Below are positions 1 through 9,337 of a stretch of DNA of 64,000 bases, piece after piece. Origin of the DNA: Candidatus Spongiihabitans thiooxidans (GTDB taxonomy: Bacteria; Pseudomonadota; Gammaproteobacteria; Arenicellales; Poriferihabitantaceae); the NCBI GenBank assembly GCA_001543005.1, contig LFLB01000010.1, positions 1 to 64,000 on the forward strand, given 5' to 3'. The first letter of the stretch is position 1, and every line of letters starts with the position of its first letter. The position numbers and the translations under genes were made by a program. The notes beneath the pieces were generated by a model. It made no database searches, was not told the DNA's origin, and saw nothing but the letters and a program-made list of their open reading frames with translations.

Positions 1-27
1 TCAGGGGAAATCCACAACAAACAAAAG

Positions 28-61
28 CGGACAATTCACGTGTTATAAATTCGGACAGTTC
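28..61. repeat. Direct repeat upstream of the leucine-degradation operon
   Basis: Two copies of CGGACARTTC start at 28 and 52, 24 bases apart, within the only non-coding DNA upstream of the first gene. They could be an operator for the operon or the end of a lost mobile element. Spacing close to two helical turns favours a protein site, but no known regulator site was recognised. The left edge of the window hides the rest of the context. Confidence 0.3.
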
Positions 62-116
62 TATTTACTTCTAACAGTAATTTATCTAATCTTTTGCTAA
101 TAACCTCTTCAGGCTT

Positions 117-1292
117 ATGAACCTGCCCGCCTTAAATTTTCACGCCTTAAATTTTCATTTGGGCCAAGAAATCGACCTGTTAGTGGATGCGGTTTCTACA
201 TTTGCCCAACAGGAAATCGCGCCCCTGGCCGCTGAAATTGACAAAACAAACGAGTTTCCCATGCCCTTGTGGCGCAAACTTGGCGATTTCGGGCTACTGG
301 GAATTACCGTATCCGAGCAATACGGCGGTAGCAACATGGGTTATCTGGCTCATATTATCGCCATGGAGGAGATCAGTCGCGCGTCCGCATCGGTGGGTTT
401 AAGTTATGGCGCTCATTCAAATTTGTGCATCAATCAAATTCAGCGCAACGGCAACCCTGCACAAAAGAAAAAATATCTTCCCAAACTGGTTAGCGGCGAG
501 CATGTCGGGGCGCTGGCCATGTCCGAACCCGATTCCGGATCCGATGTGGTCAGCATGCGTCTGAAAGCAGAAATTAACGGCGATCATTTTCTATTGAACG
601 GTACCAAAATGTGGATCACAAACGGGCCCGATGCCGACGTGGTGGTGGTTTACGCAAAAACCAAACCAGCTGCCGGGCCTAAAGGAATAACCGCCTTTAT
701 CGTTGAGCGTGAATTTGGCATAAAAACCGCGCCGAAGCTGGATAAACTGGGCATGCGCGGCTCCAACACCGGCGAGTTGATTTTCGATAATGTGGCAGTG
801 CCGAGGGAGAATATTTTGGGATCGGAAAATGCCGGGCTCGGCGTATTGATGAGCGGCCTCAACTACGAGCGCGCGGTGCTTGCCGGCGGCCCTTTGGGCA
901 TTATGCGCGCTTGCCTGGATATTGTGCTGCCGTATATTCACCAACGTAAACAATTTGGTCGGGCTATCGGGGAATTCCAACTGATGCAAGGAAAACTTGC
1001 GGATATGTATAGCACTATGAACGCCTGTCGCGCCTATGTTTATGCCGTGGGACGCGCCTGTGATCACGGCGAAACAACGCGCCAGGATGCGGCCGGCGCA
1101 ATTTTGTATAGCGCGGAAAAAGCCACCTGGATGGCACTCGAGGCAATACAGGCATTGGGCGGCAACGGTTATATTAACGATTACCCCACCGGGCGGTTGC
1201 TGCGCGATGCGAAATTATATGAAATTGGCGCAGGTACTTCGGAGATTCGGCGTATGCTAATCGGTCGGGAAATTTTTAACGCAACCACATAG
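117..1292 (+). CDS. liuA: Isovaleryl-CoA dehydrogenase
   Basis: FAD-dependent acyl-CoA dehydrogenase that oxidises isovaleryl-CoA to 3-methylcrotonyl-CoA in leucine breakdown, passing electrons to ETF. The 391 residues match the family length. The SEPDSGSDV loop lies near 136-144. The catalytic glutamate of isovaleryl-CoA dehydrogenases falls in LNYERAV at about residue 251, the helix position that separates this enzyme from straight-chain dehydrogenases. QRKQFGR near 276 and GGNGY plus GTSEIRR near the C-terminus are family signatures. The N-terminus carries a duplicated ALNFH stretch from a 15-base repeat. The ribosome site is weak, so the start could be slightly downstream. It is the first gene of a five-gene operon; thiolase begins 8 bases after its stop. 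Confidence 0.93.
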   Translation: MNLPALNFHALNFHLGQEIDLLVDAVSTFAQQEIAPLAAEIDKTNEFPMPLWRKLGDFGLLGITVSEQYGGSNMGYLAHIIAMEEISRASASVGLSYGAHSNLCINQIQRNGNPAQKKKYLPKLVSGEHVGALAMSEPDSGSDVVSMRLKAEINGDHFLLNGTKMWITNGPDADVVVVYAKTKPAAGPKGITAFIVEREFGIKTAPKLDKLGMRGSNTGELIFDNVAVPRENILGSENAGLGVLMSGLNYERAVLAGGPLGIMRACLDIVLPYIHQRKQFGRAIGEFQLMQGKLADMYSTMNACRAYVYAVGRACDHGETTRQDAAGAILYSAEKATWMALEAIQALGGNGYINDYPTGRLLRDAKLYEIGAGTSEIRRMLIGREIFNATT

Positions 1293-1300
1293 GTATTTAG

Positions 1301-2536
1301 ATGTCGAACCAACAATCCCAAAGCCGTGCCCAAAACCGCGCCCAAAACCGTGCCAATGACCCTGTAGTCATCGTCGCCGCCGCACGCACCCCCATCGGCG
1401 GTTTTCTCGGCGCGTTGCAAAGCCAAAGCGCAACCCAACTCGGCGCCGTTGCCATCGCCGATGCGCTCAGGCGTTGCGATGTGTCCGGTGAAGACGTGGA
1501 CGAAGTGGTGATGGGTTGCGTGCTACCGGCCGGCCTCGGCAATGCCCCGGCGCGGCAGGCGGCTATGGGCGCCGGAGTGCCGATATCCGCCACCACCACT
1601 ACCATCAACAAGATGTGCGGCTCCGGGCTGAAAGCGGCGATGCTGGCGCACGACGCGATTTGCGCCGGCACCGCCACCGTGATGGTGGCTGGCGGCATGG
1701 AGAGCATGAGCAACACGCCGTATCTGATTACCGGCGCGCGTGGTGGCCTGCGCCTCGGCCACGCCCGACTCAGCGATCACATGTTTCTCGACGGCCTGGA
1801 GGACATCCACTACGACGGCCGCTTGATGGGTGACTTCGCCGAGGATTGCGCCGAAAAATATCAATTCAGCCGCGAGGCTCAAGATGCCTTCGCGCTCGAA
1901 TCACTGGCGCGCGCCAACCGCGCGATTGCCGAAGGGTGGTTCGCCGATGAGATTGCGCCGGTCGTATTCGAAGACCGCCGCGGCGTCGAACACACCGTCG
2001 CGCAAGACGAGCAGCCGGGACTGGCCAAGCCGGAAAAAATCCCGCACCTAAAACCCGCGTTCCGCAAAGACGGCACGGTCACCCCGGCCAATTCCAGTTC
2101 CATCTCGGACGGCGGTGCGGCATTGGTGTTGATGCCGTTATCCGAAGCCGAACAGCTCGGTTGCACGCCGCTGGCGCACATAGTCGGGCATGCTTCCTAT
2201 GCCCACGACCCAGCCTGGTTCACGACCGCCCCGTTAGGGGCAATCCGCAGTCTGCTGGAGCGCGTCGGCTGGAGCGTCGGCGATGTTGACCTGTATGAAA
2301 TCAACGAAGCGTTTGCTGTGGTGACCATGGCGGCGATGCAGGAATTTAACCTGCCCCATGAAAAGGTCAATATCCACGGTGGCGCTTGCGCGTTGGGTCA
2401 TCCGATCGGCGCTTCCGGTGCGCGCATTCTGGTAACATTGATTTCGGCTTTGCGACTCAATGATTTCAAGCGCGGCATAGCGGCACTGTGCATTGGCGGC
2501 GGTGAGGCGGTAGCGATGGCGGTTGAACTGGTTTGA
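1301..2536 (+). CDS. Acetyl-CoA acetyltransferase (thiolase)
   Basis: Thiolase that condenses or cleaves acetoacetyl-CoA. In this operon it probably splits the acetoacetyl-CoA derived from the acetoacetate end product of leucine breakdown. The nucleophilic cysteine is Cys106 in NKMCGSGLK. The second active-site block, GGACALGHPIGASGAR, lies near residue 375, and NEAFA is about 40 residues before it. At 411 residues it is about 20 longer than usual because of a low-complexity N-terminus with tandem AQNR units, so the true start may be later. Most liu operons carry an enoyl-CoA hydratase for the methylglutaconyl-CoA step. None is present here, and this thiolase cannot replace it. Confidence 0.9.
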   Translation: MSNQQSQSRAQNRAQNRANDPVVIVAAARTPIGGFLGALQSQSATQLGAVAIADALRRCDVSGEDVDEVVMGCVLPAGLGNAPARQAAMGAGVPISATTTTINKMCGSGLKAAMLAHDAICAGTATVMVAGGMESMSNTPYLITGARGGLRLGHARLSDHMFLDGLEDIHYDGRLMGDFAEDCAEKYQFSREAQDAFALESLARANRAIAEGWFADEIAPVVFEDRRGVEHTVAQDEQPGLAKPEKIPHLKPAFRKDGTVTPANSSSISDGGAALVLMPLSEAEQLGCTPLAHIVGHASYAHDPAWFTTAPLGAIRSLLERVGWSVGDVDLYEINEAFAVVTMAAMQEFNLPHEKVNIHGGACALGHPIGASGARILVTLISALRLNDFKRGIAALCIGGGEAVAMAVELV

Positions 2537-2635
2537 CTTAATCTGGTTTAACGGTTTCCCGGTGCAATTTCCTGTACAACTTTCCGTGCGACTTCCGGTG
2601 CAACCCGATTCCGCTCAACTCCATTCCGCTTAGGC

Positions 2636-4243
2636 ATGACAAAGATTAAAACCAAACTGGATCCTCGGTCCAGGGAGTTCACCGACAACACCCAGGCCAT
2701 GCAATCCTTGGTCGACGACCTTTACGCCAACTTGCAAACCATCGCCCAGGGCGGCAATGAAAATGCCCGCAACAAACATTTAAGCCGTAGCAAACTGCTG
2801 GTAAGAGAGCGCATCAATCAGTTGCTCGATAGCGCTTCTCCGTTTCTTGAATTTTCCCAATTCGCTGGCTGGGATATGTATGGCGGGGGTATTTCGGCGG
2901 GCGGGATTATCACCGGTATTGGTCGAATCAATGGCATCGAATGTATCATTGTTGCCAACGATGCTACGGTTAAGGGCGGCACCTATTATCCAATCACGGT
3001 TAAGAAACATTTACGCGCCCAGGAGATTGCGTTGGAAAATTGCCTGCCCTGCATTTATCTGGTTGACTCCGGCGGCGCTTTCTTGCCGCTTCAGGACGAA
3101 GTGTTTCCAGACCAGCAACACTTCGGGCGAATTTTTTATAACCAGGCCAACTTGTCCGCCGCTGGAATACCCCAAATTGCGGTGACCATGGGCAATTGCA
3201 CTGCGGGTGGCGCATATGTTCCGGCAATGTGCGACGAAAGTATTATCGTTCGTGACCAGGGCACCATTTTCCTCGGTGGGCCGCCACTGGTCAAAGCGGC
3301 TACCGGAGAAGTGGTCAGCGCACAAGATTTAGGCGGCGCGGAAGTTCATGCGAAAACCTCCGGGGTGGTAGATTATATCGCCAACGATGATTATCATGCG
3401 CTAGGGCTGGCGCGAAATATCGTTGGAAACTTGAATAGAAAAAAAGTCATCGACCTCGACTGCCGGGAGCCTGTTGACCCCAATTACCCGTCGAAACAAC
3501 TGTACGGCATCATTCCCGAAGACAAACGTAAACCCTTCGATATTCGAGAAGTCATTGCGCGGGTTGTCGATAACAGCGTGCTGGATGAGTTCAAGGAGAA
3601 TTATGGCGCTACCCTGGTTTGTGGATTCGCGCATATTCATGGCTATCCAGTGGGCATCGTTGCCAACAATGGAATTCTGTTTTCCGAATCCGCGCTAAAA
3701 GGCACCCACTTTATTGAACTGTGTGCCCAACGGCGCATCCCGTTGGTGTTTTTGCAAAACATCACCGGATTTATGGTCGGCAAAGAATACGAAGCTGGCG
3801 GCATCGCTAAAAACGGGGCGAAAATGGTTTTAGCCGTGGCCAATGCAAAAGTTCCCAAGCTGACCGTCGTCATTGGCGGCAGTTTTGGCGCTGGCAACTA
3901 CGCCATGTGCGGCCGCGCCTTTGGCGGTCGATTCCTGTGGACCTGGCCAAATGCCCGAATTTCGGTTATGGGCGGAGAACAGGCCGCCAATGTCCTGGCA
4001 CAAGTGAAATTAGATGCCATGACGGTGAAGGGAGAACGCTGGAGCCAACGACAGATGGATGCATTTAAACAACCCATACATCAACAATATGAAACTCAGG
4101 GACATCCCTACTATGCGAGCGCACGACTATGGGATGATGGCATCATTGATCCGGTGGACACGCGCAAGGTGTTAGCGTTGGGCTTATCGGCATCACTGAA
4201 CGCACCCATTGCCGAAACCCGTTTCGGCGTCTTCAGGATGTAA
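2636..4243 (+). CDS. liuB: Methylcrotonyl-CoA carboxylase, carboxyltransferase (beta) subunit
   Basis: Carboxyltransferase subunit that moves CO2 from carboxybiotin to 3-methylcrotonyl-CoA, giving 3-methylglutaconyl-CoA. The 535 residues have the usual two crotonase-like halves. The N-half contains [16 protein letters not shown] and the oxyanion-forming glycine-rich [10 protein letters not shown]-type stretch. The C-half contains [16 protein letters not shown] and [16 protein letters not shown], both diagnostic of MCC-beta rather than propionyl-CoA carboxylase. The biotin subunit starts two bases after the stop. The roughly 100 bases before this gene contain short CGGTGCAA-like repeats but no clear promoter. 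Confidence 0.94.
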   Translation: MTKIKTKLDPRSREFTDNTQAMQSLVDDLYANLQTIAQGGNENARNKHLSRSKLLVRERINQLLDSASPFLEFSQFAGWDMYGGGISAGGIITGIGRINGIECIIVANDATVKGGTYYPITVKKHLRAQEIALENCLPCIYLVDSGGAFLPLQDEVFPDQQHFGRIFYNQANLSAAGIPQIAVTMGNCTAGGAYVPAMCDESIIVRDQGTIFLGGPPLVKAATGEVVSAQDLGGAEVHAKTSGVVDYIANDDYHALGLARNIVGNLNRKKVIDLDCREPVDPNYPSKQLYGIIPEDKRKPFDIREVIARVVDNSVLDEFKENYGATLVCGFAHIHGYPVGIVANNGILFSESALKGTHFIELCAQRRIPLVFLQNITGFMVGKEYEAGGIAKNGAKMVLAVANAKVPKLTVVIGGSFGAGNYAMCGRAFGGRFLWTWPNARISVMGGEQAANVLAQVKLDAMTVKGERWSQRQMDAFKQPIHQQYETQGHPYYASARLWDDGIIDPVDTRKVLALGLSASLNAPIAETRFGVFRM

Positions 4244-4245
4244 GG

Positions 4246-6384
4246 ATGCCCGCTAAATTTCCCCCTAAATTGCTCATTGCCAACCGCGGAGAAATTGCCT
4301 GCCGAGTTGCGCGCACTGCAAAGCGAATGGGACTCAGCAGCGTAGCGGTTTATTCCGATGTCGACTGCGCTGCGCTACATGTTAAACAATGTGATGAATC
4401 TATTGCCTTAGGCGGCGTTACCGCGGGTGAAAGCTATCTGGATAGCGATAAAATATTACTGGCCGCAAAGCAATGCGGCGCGCAAATGATTCATCCCGGA
4501 TACGGTTTTCTTTCTGAAAATGCCGATTTTGCCGAACAGTGCAGCCAGGCCGACATCACCTTTATAGGTCCTTCTGCGGATTCAATCCGAATCATGGGCT
4601 CCAAGAGTGCAGCGAGACGCGCTGTGGCATGCGTAAATGTTCCAGTATTGCCGGGATACGATGATGAGCAGCAGGACGATGAATATTTACAGCAGCAAGC
4701 CAATGCCATCGGCTATCCGTTGTTAATAAAAGCGGTGGCCGGCGGCGGCGGCAAGGGCTTGCGGAGGGTCGAAGCAAGCGCCGATTTATTGCCGGCACTG
4801 GAATCAGTCAGACGAGAAAGCCGCTCCGCTTTCGCCGATGATCGGGTCATGCTTGAAAAATTCCTGCCCGTGGCACGGCATATTGAAGTCCAGGTTTTTG
4901 CGGATCAGCACGGCAATATTGTCCATCTGTACGAGCGCGATTGCTCCATGCAACGCCGCCACCAAAAGATAATCGAAGAATCACCGGCGGTCGGGATGAC
5001 CGATGATTTGCGCGAGCAGATGACCCATGCGGCGGTGGAATGTGCGCGAGCGGTCGACTATATGGGGTCCGGCACGGTGGAATTTTTGTTGGCGCCCGAC
5101 AATGCGTTCTATTTCATGGAAATGAACACTCGACTGCAAGTCGAACATCCGGTCACCGAAATGGTCACCGGCCAAGACCTGGTGGAATGGCAAATTCGAG
5201 TTGCCAGAGGTGAATCCCTGCCCTGCTCGCAATCACAGTTGTCGTTATCCGGCCATGCCATTGAAGCACGTATCTACGCTGAAAATCCCGCACAACAGTT
5301 TCTGCCGGCAACCGGCACAGTGCACTTTATTCATCATCCTGATAATCAGGCCGATGATCGAGTCGGCGATCAGGCTGGCGATCAGGCTGGCATTCGGGTT
5401 GACACGGGAATTAAAGCTGGCGATGTTATCGGCCATCATTACGATCCAATGATCTCTAAACTAATCGTTTGCGGCAAGTCGCGGCAGGAGGCGCTGCATA
5501 AAATGGCTGTGGCGCTTGCCGATTATCAAATTCTCGGCGTGCCTAACAATATTTCGTTTTTAGGCAACTTGATCAATCACCGTTTATTCCAGAATGGCGA
5601 GACCGAAACCCGGTTTGTGGAGAAACACTATCGTGAGTTAATTGACCATGATTTAATTGAAAGGGCCGTTATCGACTTTGACCCTGTGCTGGCTTTAGCC
5701 TGTTGTTATGAACTCAATATCAATCGCGACCGGCAAATAACTGCTTGCCGGATAAATGGGCAAGGCCAACAGTCCGACCGATGGTCGCCCTGGAGTCTTG
5801 CCGATGGCTGGCAAAACAACCTGACTCGAACACTATCGTTGCACTTTGATTACCAAGGCGACCGCCAAGGCGATCACGAGGACACTCATTTAGTGGCAGA
5901 CATTGAATTTACAGGCGCTGAATTCAACCGTGAACACCTTAATCTTGATTTACTGAGGCTTAATTTACTGAGGCTTAATTTGCCCGGCGGTGTTTACGCC
6001 ACTCAATACCAAATGTCCAGCGCCAACCATATTCAACTGAAAATGAATGGGCGCTCTGTTAGCGGCGTGGTTGCAAAATCCGGCGACCAGATCATGCTGC
6101 ATTATCAGGGGCGCAACCACCATTTAAAACTTGTCGATCGCCGTTTTCAGGAACCAGCCGGTGATCGGCATAGCGGAGCAGTGCGCGCGCCGATGCCCGG
6201 ATTAGTCATTTCCGTAACCGTCGAAGCCGGCCAAAAGGTTAGCGCCGACACACCTCTACTGATCGTCGAAGCCATGAAAATGGAACACCAGATAATCGCC
6301 CCGAAAGCCGGCGTCGTTAAACAACTGAACTACGCCGTCGGCGATCAGGTAACGGACGACGACGTTTTATTGGTGATCGAATAA
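4246..6384 (+). CDS. liuD: Methylcrotonyl-CoA carboxylase, biotin (alpha) subunit
   Basis: Biotin carboxylase and biotin carrier fused in one chain; it uses ATP and bicarbonate to carboxylate its own biotin for the beta subunit encoded just upstream. The N-terminal domain opens with LLIANRGEIACRV. The ATP-grasp glycine loop GGGGKGLRRV is near residue 165, and EMNTRLQVEHPVTE is near 290. The biotinylated lysine is Lys678 in EAMKMEH, 34 residues from the end. Two spots differ from the family: a DQAGDQAG-type repeat insertion near residue 370, and duplicated LLRLNL units near 567, both coded by short tandem DNA repeats in surface loops. The stop overlaps the next start by one base. Confidence 0.95.
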   Translation: MPAKFPPKLLIANRGEIACRVARTAKRMGLSSVAVYSDVDCAALHVKQCDESIALGGVTAGESYLDSDKILLAAKQCGAQMIHPGYGFLSENADFAEQCSQADITFIGPSADSIRIMGSKSAARRAVACVNVPVLPGYDDEQQDDEYLQQQANAIGYPLLIKAVAGGGGKGLRRVEASADLLPALESVRRESRSAFADDRVMLEKFLPVARHIEVQVFADQHGNIVHLYERDCSMQRRHQKIIEESPAVGMTDDLREQMTHAAVECARAVDYMGSGTVEFLLAPDNAFYFMEMNTRLQVEHPVTEMVTGQDLVEWQIRVARGESLPCSQSQLSLSGHAIEARIYAENPAQQFLPATGTVHFIHHPDNQADDRVGDQAGDQAGIRVDTGIKAGDVIGHHYDPMISKLIVCGKSRQEALHKMAVALADYQILGVPNNISFLGNLINHRLFQNGETETRFVEKHYRELIDHDLIERAVIDFDPVLALACCYELNINRDRQITACRINGQGQQSDRWSPWSLADGWQNNLTRTLSLHFDYQGDRQGDHEDTHLVADIEFTGAEFNREHLNLDLLRLNLLRLNLPGGVYATQYQMSSANHIQLKMNGRSVSGVVAKSGDQIMLHYQGRNHHLKLVDRRFQEPAGDRHSGAVRAPMPGLVISVTVEAGQKVSADTPLLIVEAMKMEHQIIAPKAGVVKQLNYAVGDQVTDDDVLLVIE

Positions 6385-7277
6385 TGACAATGCCAAGCCA
6401 TGTTCGCCTGGTTGAAGTCGGTCCCCGGGACGGATTACAAAACGAATCGACCACGCTATCAAAAGATGTTCGGGTTGAATTGATACGGCGACTGATGGAT
6501 TGCGGACTCACCCACATTGAAGCCGGCAGTTTTGTACATCCACAGTGGGTGCCGCAAATGGCTGGCACCGACGCAGTGCTTGCCGAGTTGCCGCTGGACG
6601 GCGATACACACTTTCCCGTGTTAGTGCCCAATCAGAACGGATTGGAAAAAGCGCTGGCCGCCGGCGTAAAAGAGATCGCAATCTTCGCCGCCGCATCGGA
6701 AACGTTCAGTCAAAAGAATATCAACTGCTCTATCGCCGAAAGTATCCGGCGCTTTATGCCGGTCGTTGAGCAAGCGCATCGACACGGATTAAAAGTCCGC
6801 GGTTACGTTTCTTGTGTCATGGGCTGCCCCTATGAAGGCGCCATTGCAATTACTGCGGTGGTCAACGTGGTGCGCCAGCTCGTTGACCTGGGTTGTTATG
6901 AAATATCCCTGGGCGATACTATTGGCACGGGGTCACCTCTGATGACCCAGCGCATAATCGAATCGCTGGCAAATGACCTCGAAATAAATCGGTTGGCAGT
7001 TCATTTTCACGACACCTATGGGCAGGCACTGGCGAATATCTATGCTGCACTGCAACTGGGGGTCAGCGTTATCGATAGTTCCGTGGCCGGTCTCGGCGGC
7101 TGTCCTTATGCTCATGGCGCCGGCGGCAATGTCGCCAGCGAGGATGTGGTGCATCTGCTCAATGGCTTAGGCATCGCCCACGGTGTGAATCTGGATAAAC
7201 TGGTCGATACGGGTCGTTATATTTGCGCGCAACTGGATCGGCCGGTTATGTCGCGGGTAAATCTGGCGATGGCGTAA
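6384..7277 (+). CDS. mvaB: Hydroxymethylglutaryl-CoA lyase
   Basis: Cleaves 3-hydroxy-3-methylglutaryl-CoA to acetyl-CoA and acetoacetate, the last step of the leucine pathway encoded here. It is a TIM-barrel enzyme of 297 residues. The metal/active-site start VEVGPRDGLQNE is at 9-20. The mobile catalytic-cysteine loop GLGGCPYAHGAGGNV is near 238-252, and HFHDTYG supplies metal-binding histidines. The ATG overlaps the preceding stop codon as TAATG, which implies translational coupling. It is the last gene of the operon. Confidence 0.94.
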   Translation: MTMPSHVRLVEVGPRDGLQNESTTLSKDVRVELIRRLMDCGLTHIEAGSFVHPQWVPQMAGTDAVLAELPLDGDTHFPVLVPNQNGLEKALAAGVKEIAIFAAASETFSQKNINCSIAESIRRFMPVVEQAHRHGLKVRGYVSCVMGCPYEGAIAITAVVNVVRQLVDLGCYEISLGDTIGTGSPLMTQRIIESLANDLEINRLAVHFHDTYGQALANIYAALQLGVSVIDSSVAGLGGCPYAHGAGGNVASEDVVHLLNGLGIAHGVNLDKLVDTGRYICAQLDRPVMSRVNLAMA

Positions 7278-7287
7278 CACGATTGGA

Positions 7288-7304
7288 TTAGGGCATACCC
7301 CTAA
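7288..7304 (+). terminator. Weak hairpin after the leucine operon
   Basis: TTAGGG and CCCTAA form a six-base stem with a five-base loop, followed by an A/T-rich stretch. The position, 10 bases after the HMG-CoA lyase stop, fits a terminator. The stem is short and the T run is imperfect. It could also end transcription coming from the cassette genes on the other strand. Confidence 0.3.
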
Positions 7305-7380
7305 ATTTATTTGCAAACGCTGAGTTGTCTTTGATGAGATCAGAGGTTAGAGGTTTCGATATAGAAATAACCTTTCTATT

Positions 7381-8412
7381 TTATACCGACTTTGATTCAA
7401 GTAACTCTCTTATCTGAGAGGGTAATACACTACGAACATGTTCTGTTATTTTGGCTTCATTCTTTTGCCAGAGAACGCCAAGATAAATTATTAATAGACC
7501 GATTGCTGTTAGTGCAATTGGAAATAGCCAGCTATCCTCAAATACACTAGATGCCAGGTAACCTAGATAACCGCATGCACCTAGTGCTCCAAGAACGACA
7601 AAGACACGTCGTATTAGTAACACGCCAATCCCAATCATAAAGACATTAATAGTAAAGTATATGAATTTAGATAATTCACTATCTGAGGTTTGTGATGACA
7701 AGCCACACCAAAATGCCATGACGCCAAATATATATAGCCAAAAGGCATAATCTACAGTTTTTCTTGCTCTTACATCAACCCAGAATGCTAGACCGATAAT
7801 TAGAATACCGCTATACATTGAGACTAATTTTCGGAGCTCCCATGTGATGTCGCCTCCAGATATCATTGCTGTCAAATCCATAGACATATACAAAAGAGTT
7901 ACAGAAATTGGCATGATTAGAAATGGATACCTATATCTCCAGGCAATAGCAGTACCTACTGCTAGCGTACCTAGCTCCATATATATCCAGTACCACTTAA
8001 TGTACTTGTGATACTCATTGTATGTGGTTTCGTCTGGCCAAAAACCAAAAGCTTGTTGCAAACCATACATAGCCAGGGGTGTTAACGCAACAACAAAGGT
8101 TGCGCATATACCGGCAGGTATTGCGTAGCCTTTATTTTGAAAATGATTAGTGAGTTTTAGCCCAACGCCCGCATAAATAAGTGAAATGAAAAATATTCCC
8201 CAGCCGCCAAAGGACTCCCACCCAATGTTCATGAATAGTGTCATTGCGCCAATAGCAATTAAGCCGCCAAAATAATAGAGCACATGTGTAAAATCAAAAA
8301 CAGGACCAATATTGGGCTGAGATTTTAAAAATATAATTAGTTCATCTGCTTGCGATGAGGTGAGGATATTATTTTTAACAGCGTTGCTAAGATTATCTTT
8401 AGTTATTTTCAT
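7381..8412 (-). CDS. Cassette 3: multi-spanning membrane protein, DUF2157-like
   Basis: A 343-residue membrane protein with about 50 soluble residues at the N-terminus, then roughly ten hydrophobic segments, and a charged C-terminal tail. The N-terminal helix-turn region (DNLSNAVKNNILTSSQADELI) followed by many membrane spans resembles DUF2157-type proteins, whose function is unknown. An AAGGAAG ribosome site lies 7-8 bases before the ATG. The gene begins 42 bases after the cassette 2/3 junction. It is markedly more AT-rich than the flanking operons, as expected for a cassette. No enzyme motif was seen, and the attC that should follow it could not be found. Confidence 0.75.
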   Translation of the reverse strand: MKITKDNLSNAVKNNILTSSQADELIIFLKSQPNIGPVFDFTHVLYYFGGLIAIGAMTLFMNIGWESFGGWGIFFISLIYAGVGLKLTNHFQNKGYAIPAGICATFVVALTPLAMYGLQQAFGFWPDETTYNEYHKYIKWYWIYMELGTLAVGTAIAWRYRYPFLIMPISVTLLYMSMDLTAMISGGDITWELRKLVSMYSGILIIGLAFWVDVRARKTVDYAFWLYIFGVMAFWCGLSSQTSDSELSKFIYFTINVFMIGIGVLLIRRVFVVLGALGACGYLGYLASSVFEDSWLFPIALTAIGLLIIYLGVLWQKNEAKITEHVRSVLPSQIRELLESKSV

Positions 8413-8447
8413 CGCACTACTTCCTTATTGTGAATATGTTTTTATAG

Positions 8448-8507
8448 CACCTAACCGCTTGAATTCAGCCGACGCGTTAGCGGTCAGGTGGAATGATTTG
8501 TTAGCAC
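8448..8507 (-). other. attC recombination site of cassette 2
   Basis: Read on the minus strand the site starts with R'' GTGCTAAC (8507-8500) and ends with R' GTTAGGTG (8455-8448). The 60-base span contains inner complementary stretches (TTCCACCTGAC against GTCGGCTGAA) able to form the folded single-stranded site that integrases recognise. R'' is the exact complement of the first bases of its own cassette, GTTAGCAC, at the 9267 junction. It lies 2 bases after the cassette 2 stop codon. Confidence 0.82.
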
Positions 8508-8509
8508 TT

Positions 8510-9244
8510 TTAGTTTTGGTTGCATAGTTCATAATAATTTTGAAAATTTTTCTGGTGTTCGTTTGCTGATAAGCGAGCATTAGGCTGTGCAATAATTGTG
8601 TATTTTGTACCCATTTCCTTTAGATTTTTTTCTATGGAGTTTGCTACACCTTTCCCTATGATAATTATATTATATGGACTTGCATCAATAATAGATTTTT
8701 TAGTGTAACTCTCCCAAGATTTTGCAATAATTTCTGGCATATTTCTAGGCTTTTTACCATTGTTATACAGTGCCACAATGCTCGTATCAACAAGCCATAT
8801 CCCTAAATCTTTCATTTTTTTTAGTAATTCAATTTTGTTTTTAATTCTATCATTGGGGCTGGTTGAGGATTGTATAGGTTGAAAACATTTATTATCTTCA
8901 ATCCTATTGACGCAACTGTAAAAGATTTTCCAAAACTGAGGCGTTCCATCTCTTTTTGGATGTAAATTGTTATCAGTAAGAATTTTCTCTCCATATGCCA
9001 AACAATATACAAATTTTGAATATTGTTTAGGATAACCTTCCAACTCATTTATTTCTTTAAGTTCGATTTTCATTTCTTCTAGGCTTGTAAATACATGTGA
9101 TTCAGCAAGTAGAATAGTTTTTATTTTTTGTGGTTTCCAAAATTTCCTGTATTTCTCTACCAACTTAACAGATTCAAACGGTTCAACTTGTTCAAATATA
9201 GATTTTATCTTTTTGTAGGTGGTTTCTAATGCTAAATTATTCAA
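8510..9244 (-). CDS. Cassette 2: unknown protein, possible uracil-DNA-glycosylase-like fold
   Basis: A 244-residue soluble protein that I do not firmly recognise. Its pattern hints at the uracil-DNA glycosylase superfamily: a hydrophobic strand leading to AESHVF, a mid-protein GTPQFWKIFY segment, a second strand IIIIGKGVA, and QPNARLSANEH near the C-terminus where those enzymes carry a histidine loop. This is inference from spacing only; no diagnostic motif is complete. It is lysine-, asparagine- and isoleucine-rich and by far the most AT-rich gene in the window, pointing to a foreign origin. It is bounded exactly by attC junctions at 9267 and 8455, so the cassette is 812 bases. Confidence 0.7.
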   Translation of the reverse strand: MNNLALETTYKKIKSIFEQVEPFESVKLVEKYRKFWKPQKIKTILLAESHVFTSLEEMKIELKEINELEGYPKQYSKFVYCLAYGEKILTDNNLHPKRDGTPQFWKIFYSCVNRIEDNKCFQPIQSSTSPNDRIKNKIELLKKMKDLGIWLVDTSIVALYNNGKKPRNMPEIIAKSWESYTKKSIIDASPYNIIIIGKGVANSIEKNLKEMGTKYTIIAQPNARLSANEHQKNFQNYYELCNQN

Positions 9245-9260
9245 TTTGTGCCTTTAGTAG

Positions 9261-9337
9261 TGCTAACGCCTCAATAACCGGCGCAGCTTTGCTGCGTCCG
9301 GCGCCGTAGGCGCGAAGTTGATTGACTTGTTAAGCGC
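9261..9337 (-). other. attC recombination site of cassette 1
   Basis: On the minus strand R'' is GCGCTTAAC (9337-9329) and R' is GTTAGCA (9267-9261), 77 bases in all. A strong internal hairpin (CGCAGC / GCTGCG around AAA, extended by CCGG arms) and flanking CAATCAA / TTATTG stretches fill the centre, as in folded attC sites. The stop codon of the cassette 1 gene lies within R''. The complement of R'' (GTTAAGCGC) recurs at the attI junction at 10164-10156, proving cassette-like boundaries. Confidence 0.87.

Noticed and set aside
7278-7380. attC of cassette 3
   Set aside because: The expected R'' complement (GTTAGGTG on the plus strand) is absent. GTTAGAGG at 7345 is only a partial match, and no R' or foldable arms could be paired with it.
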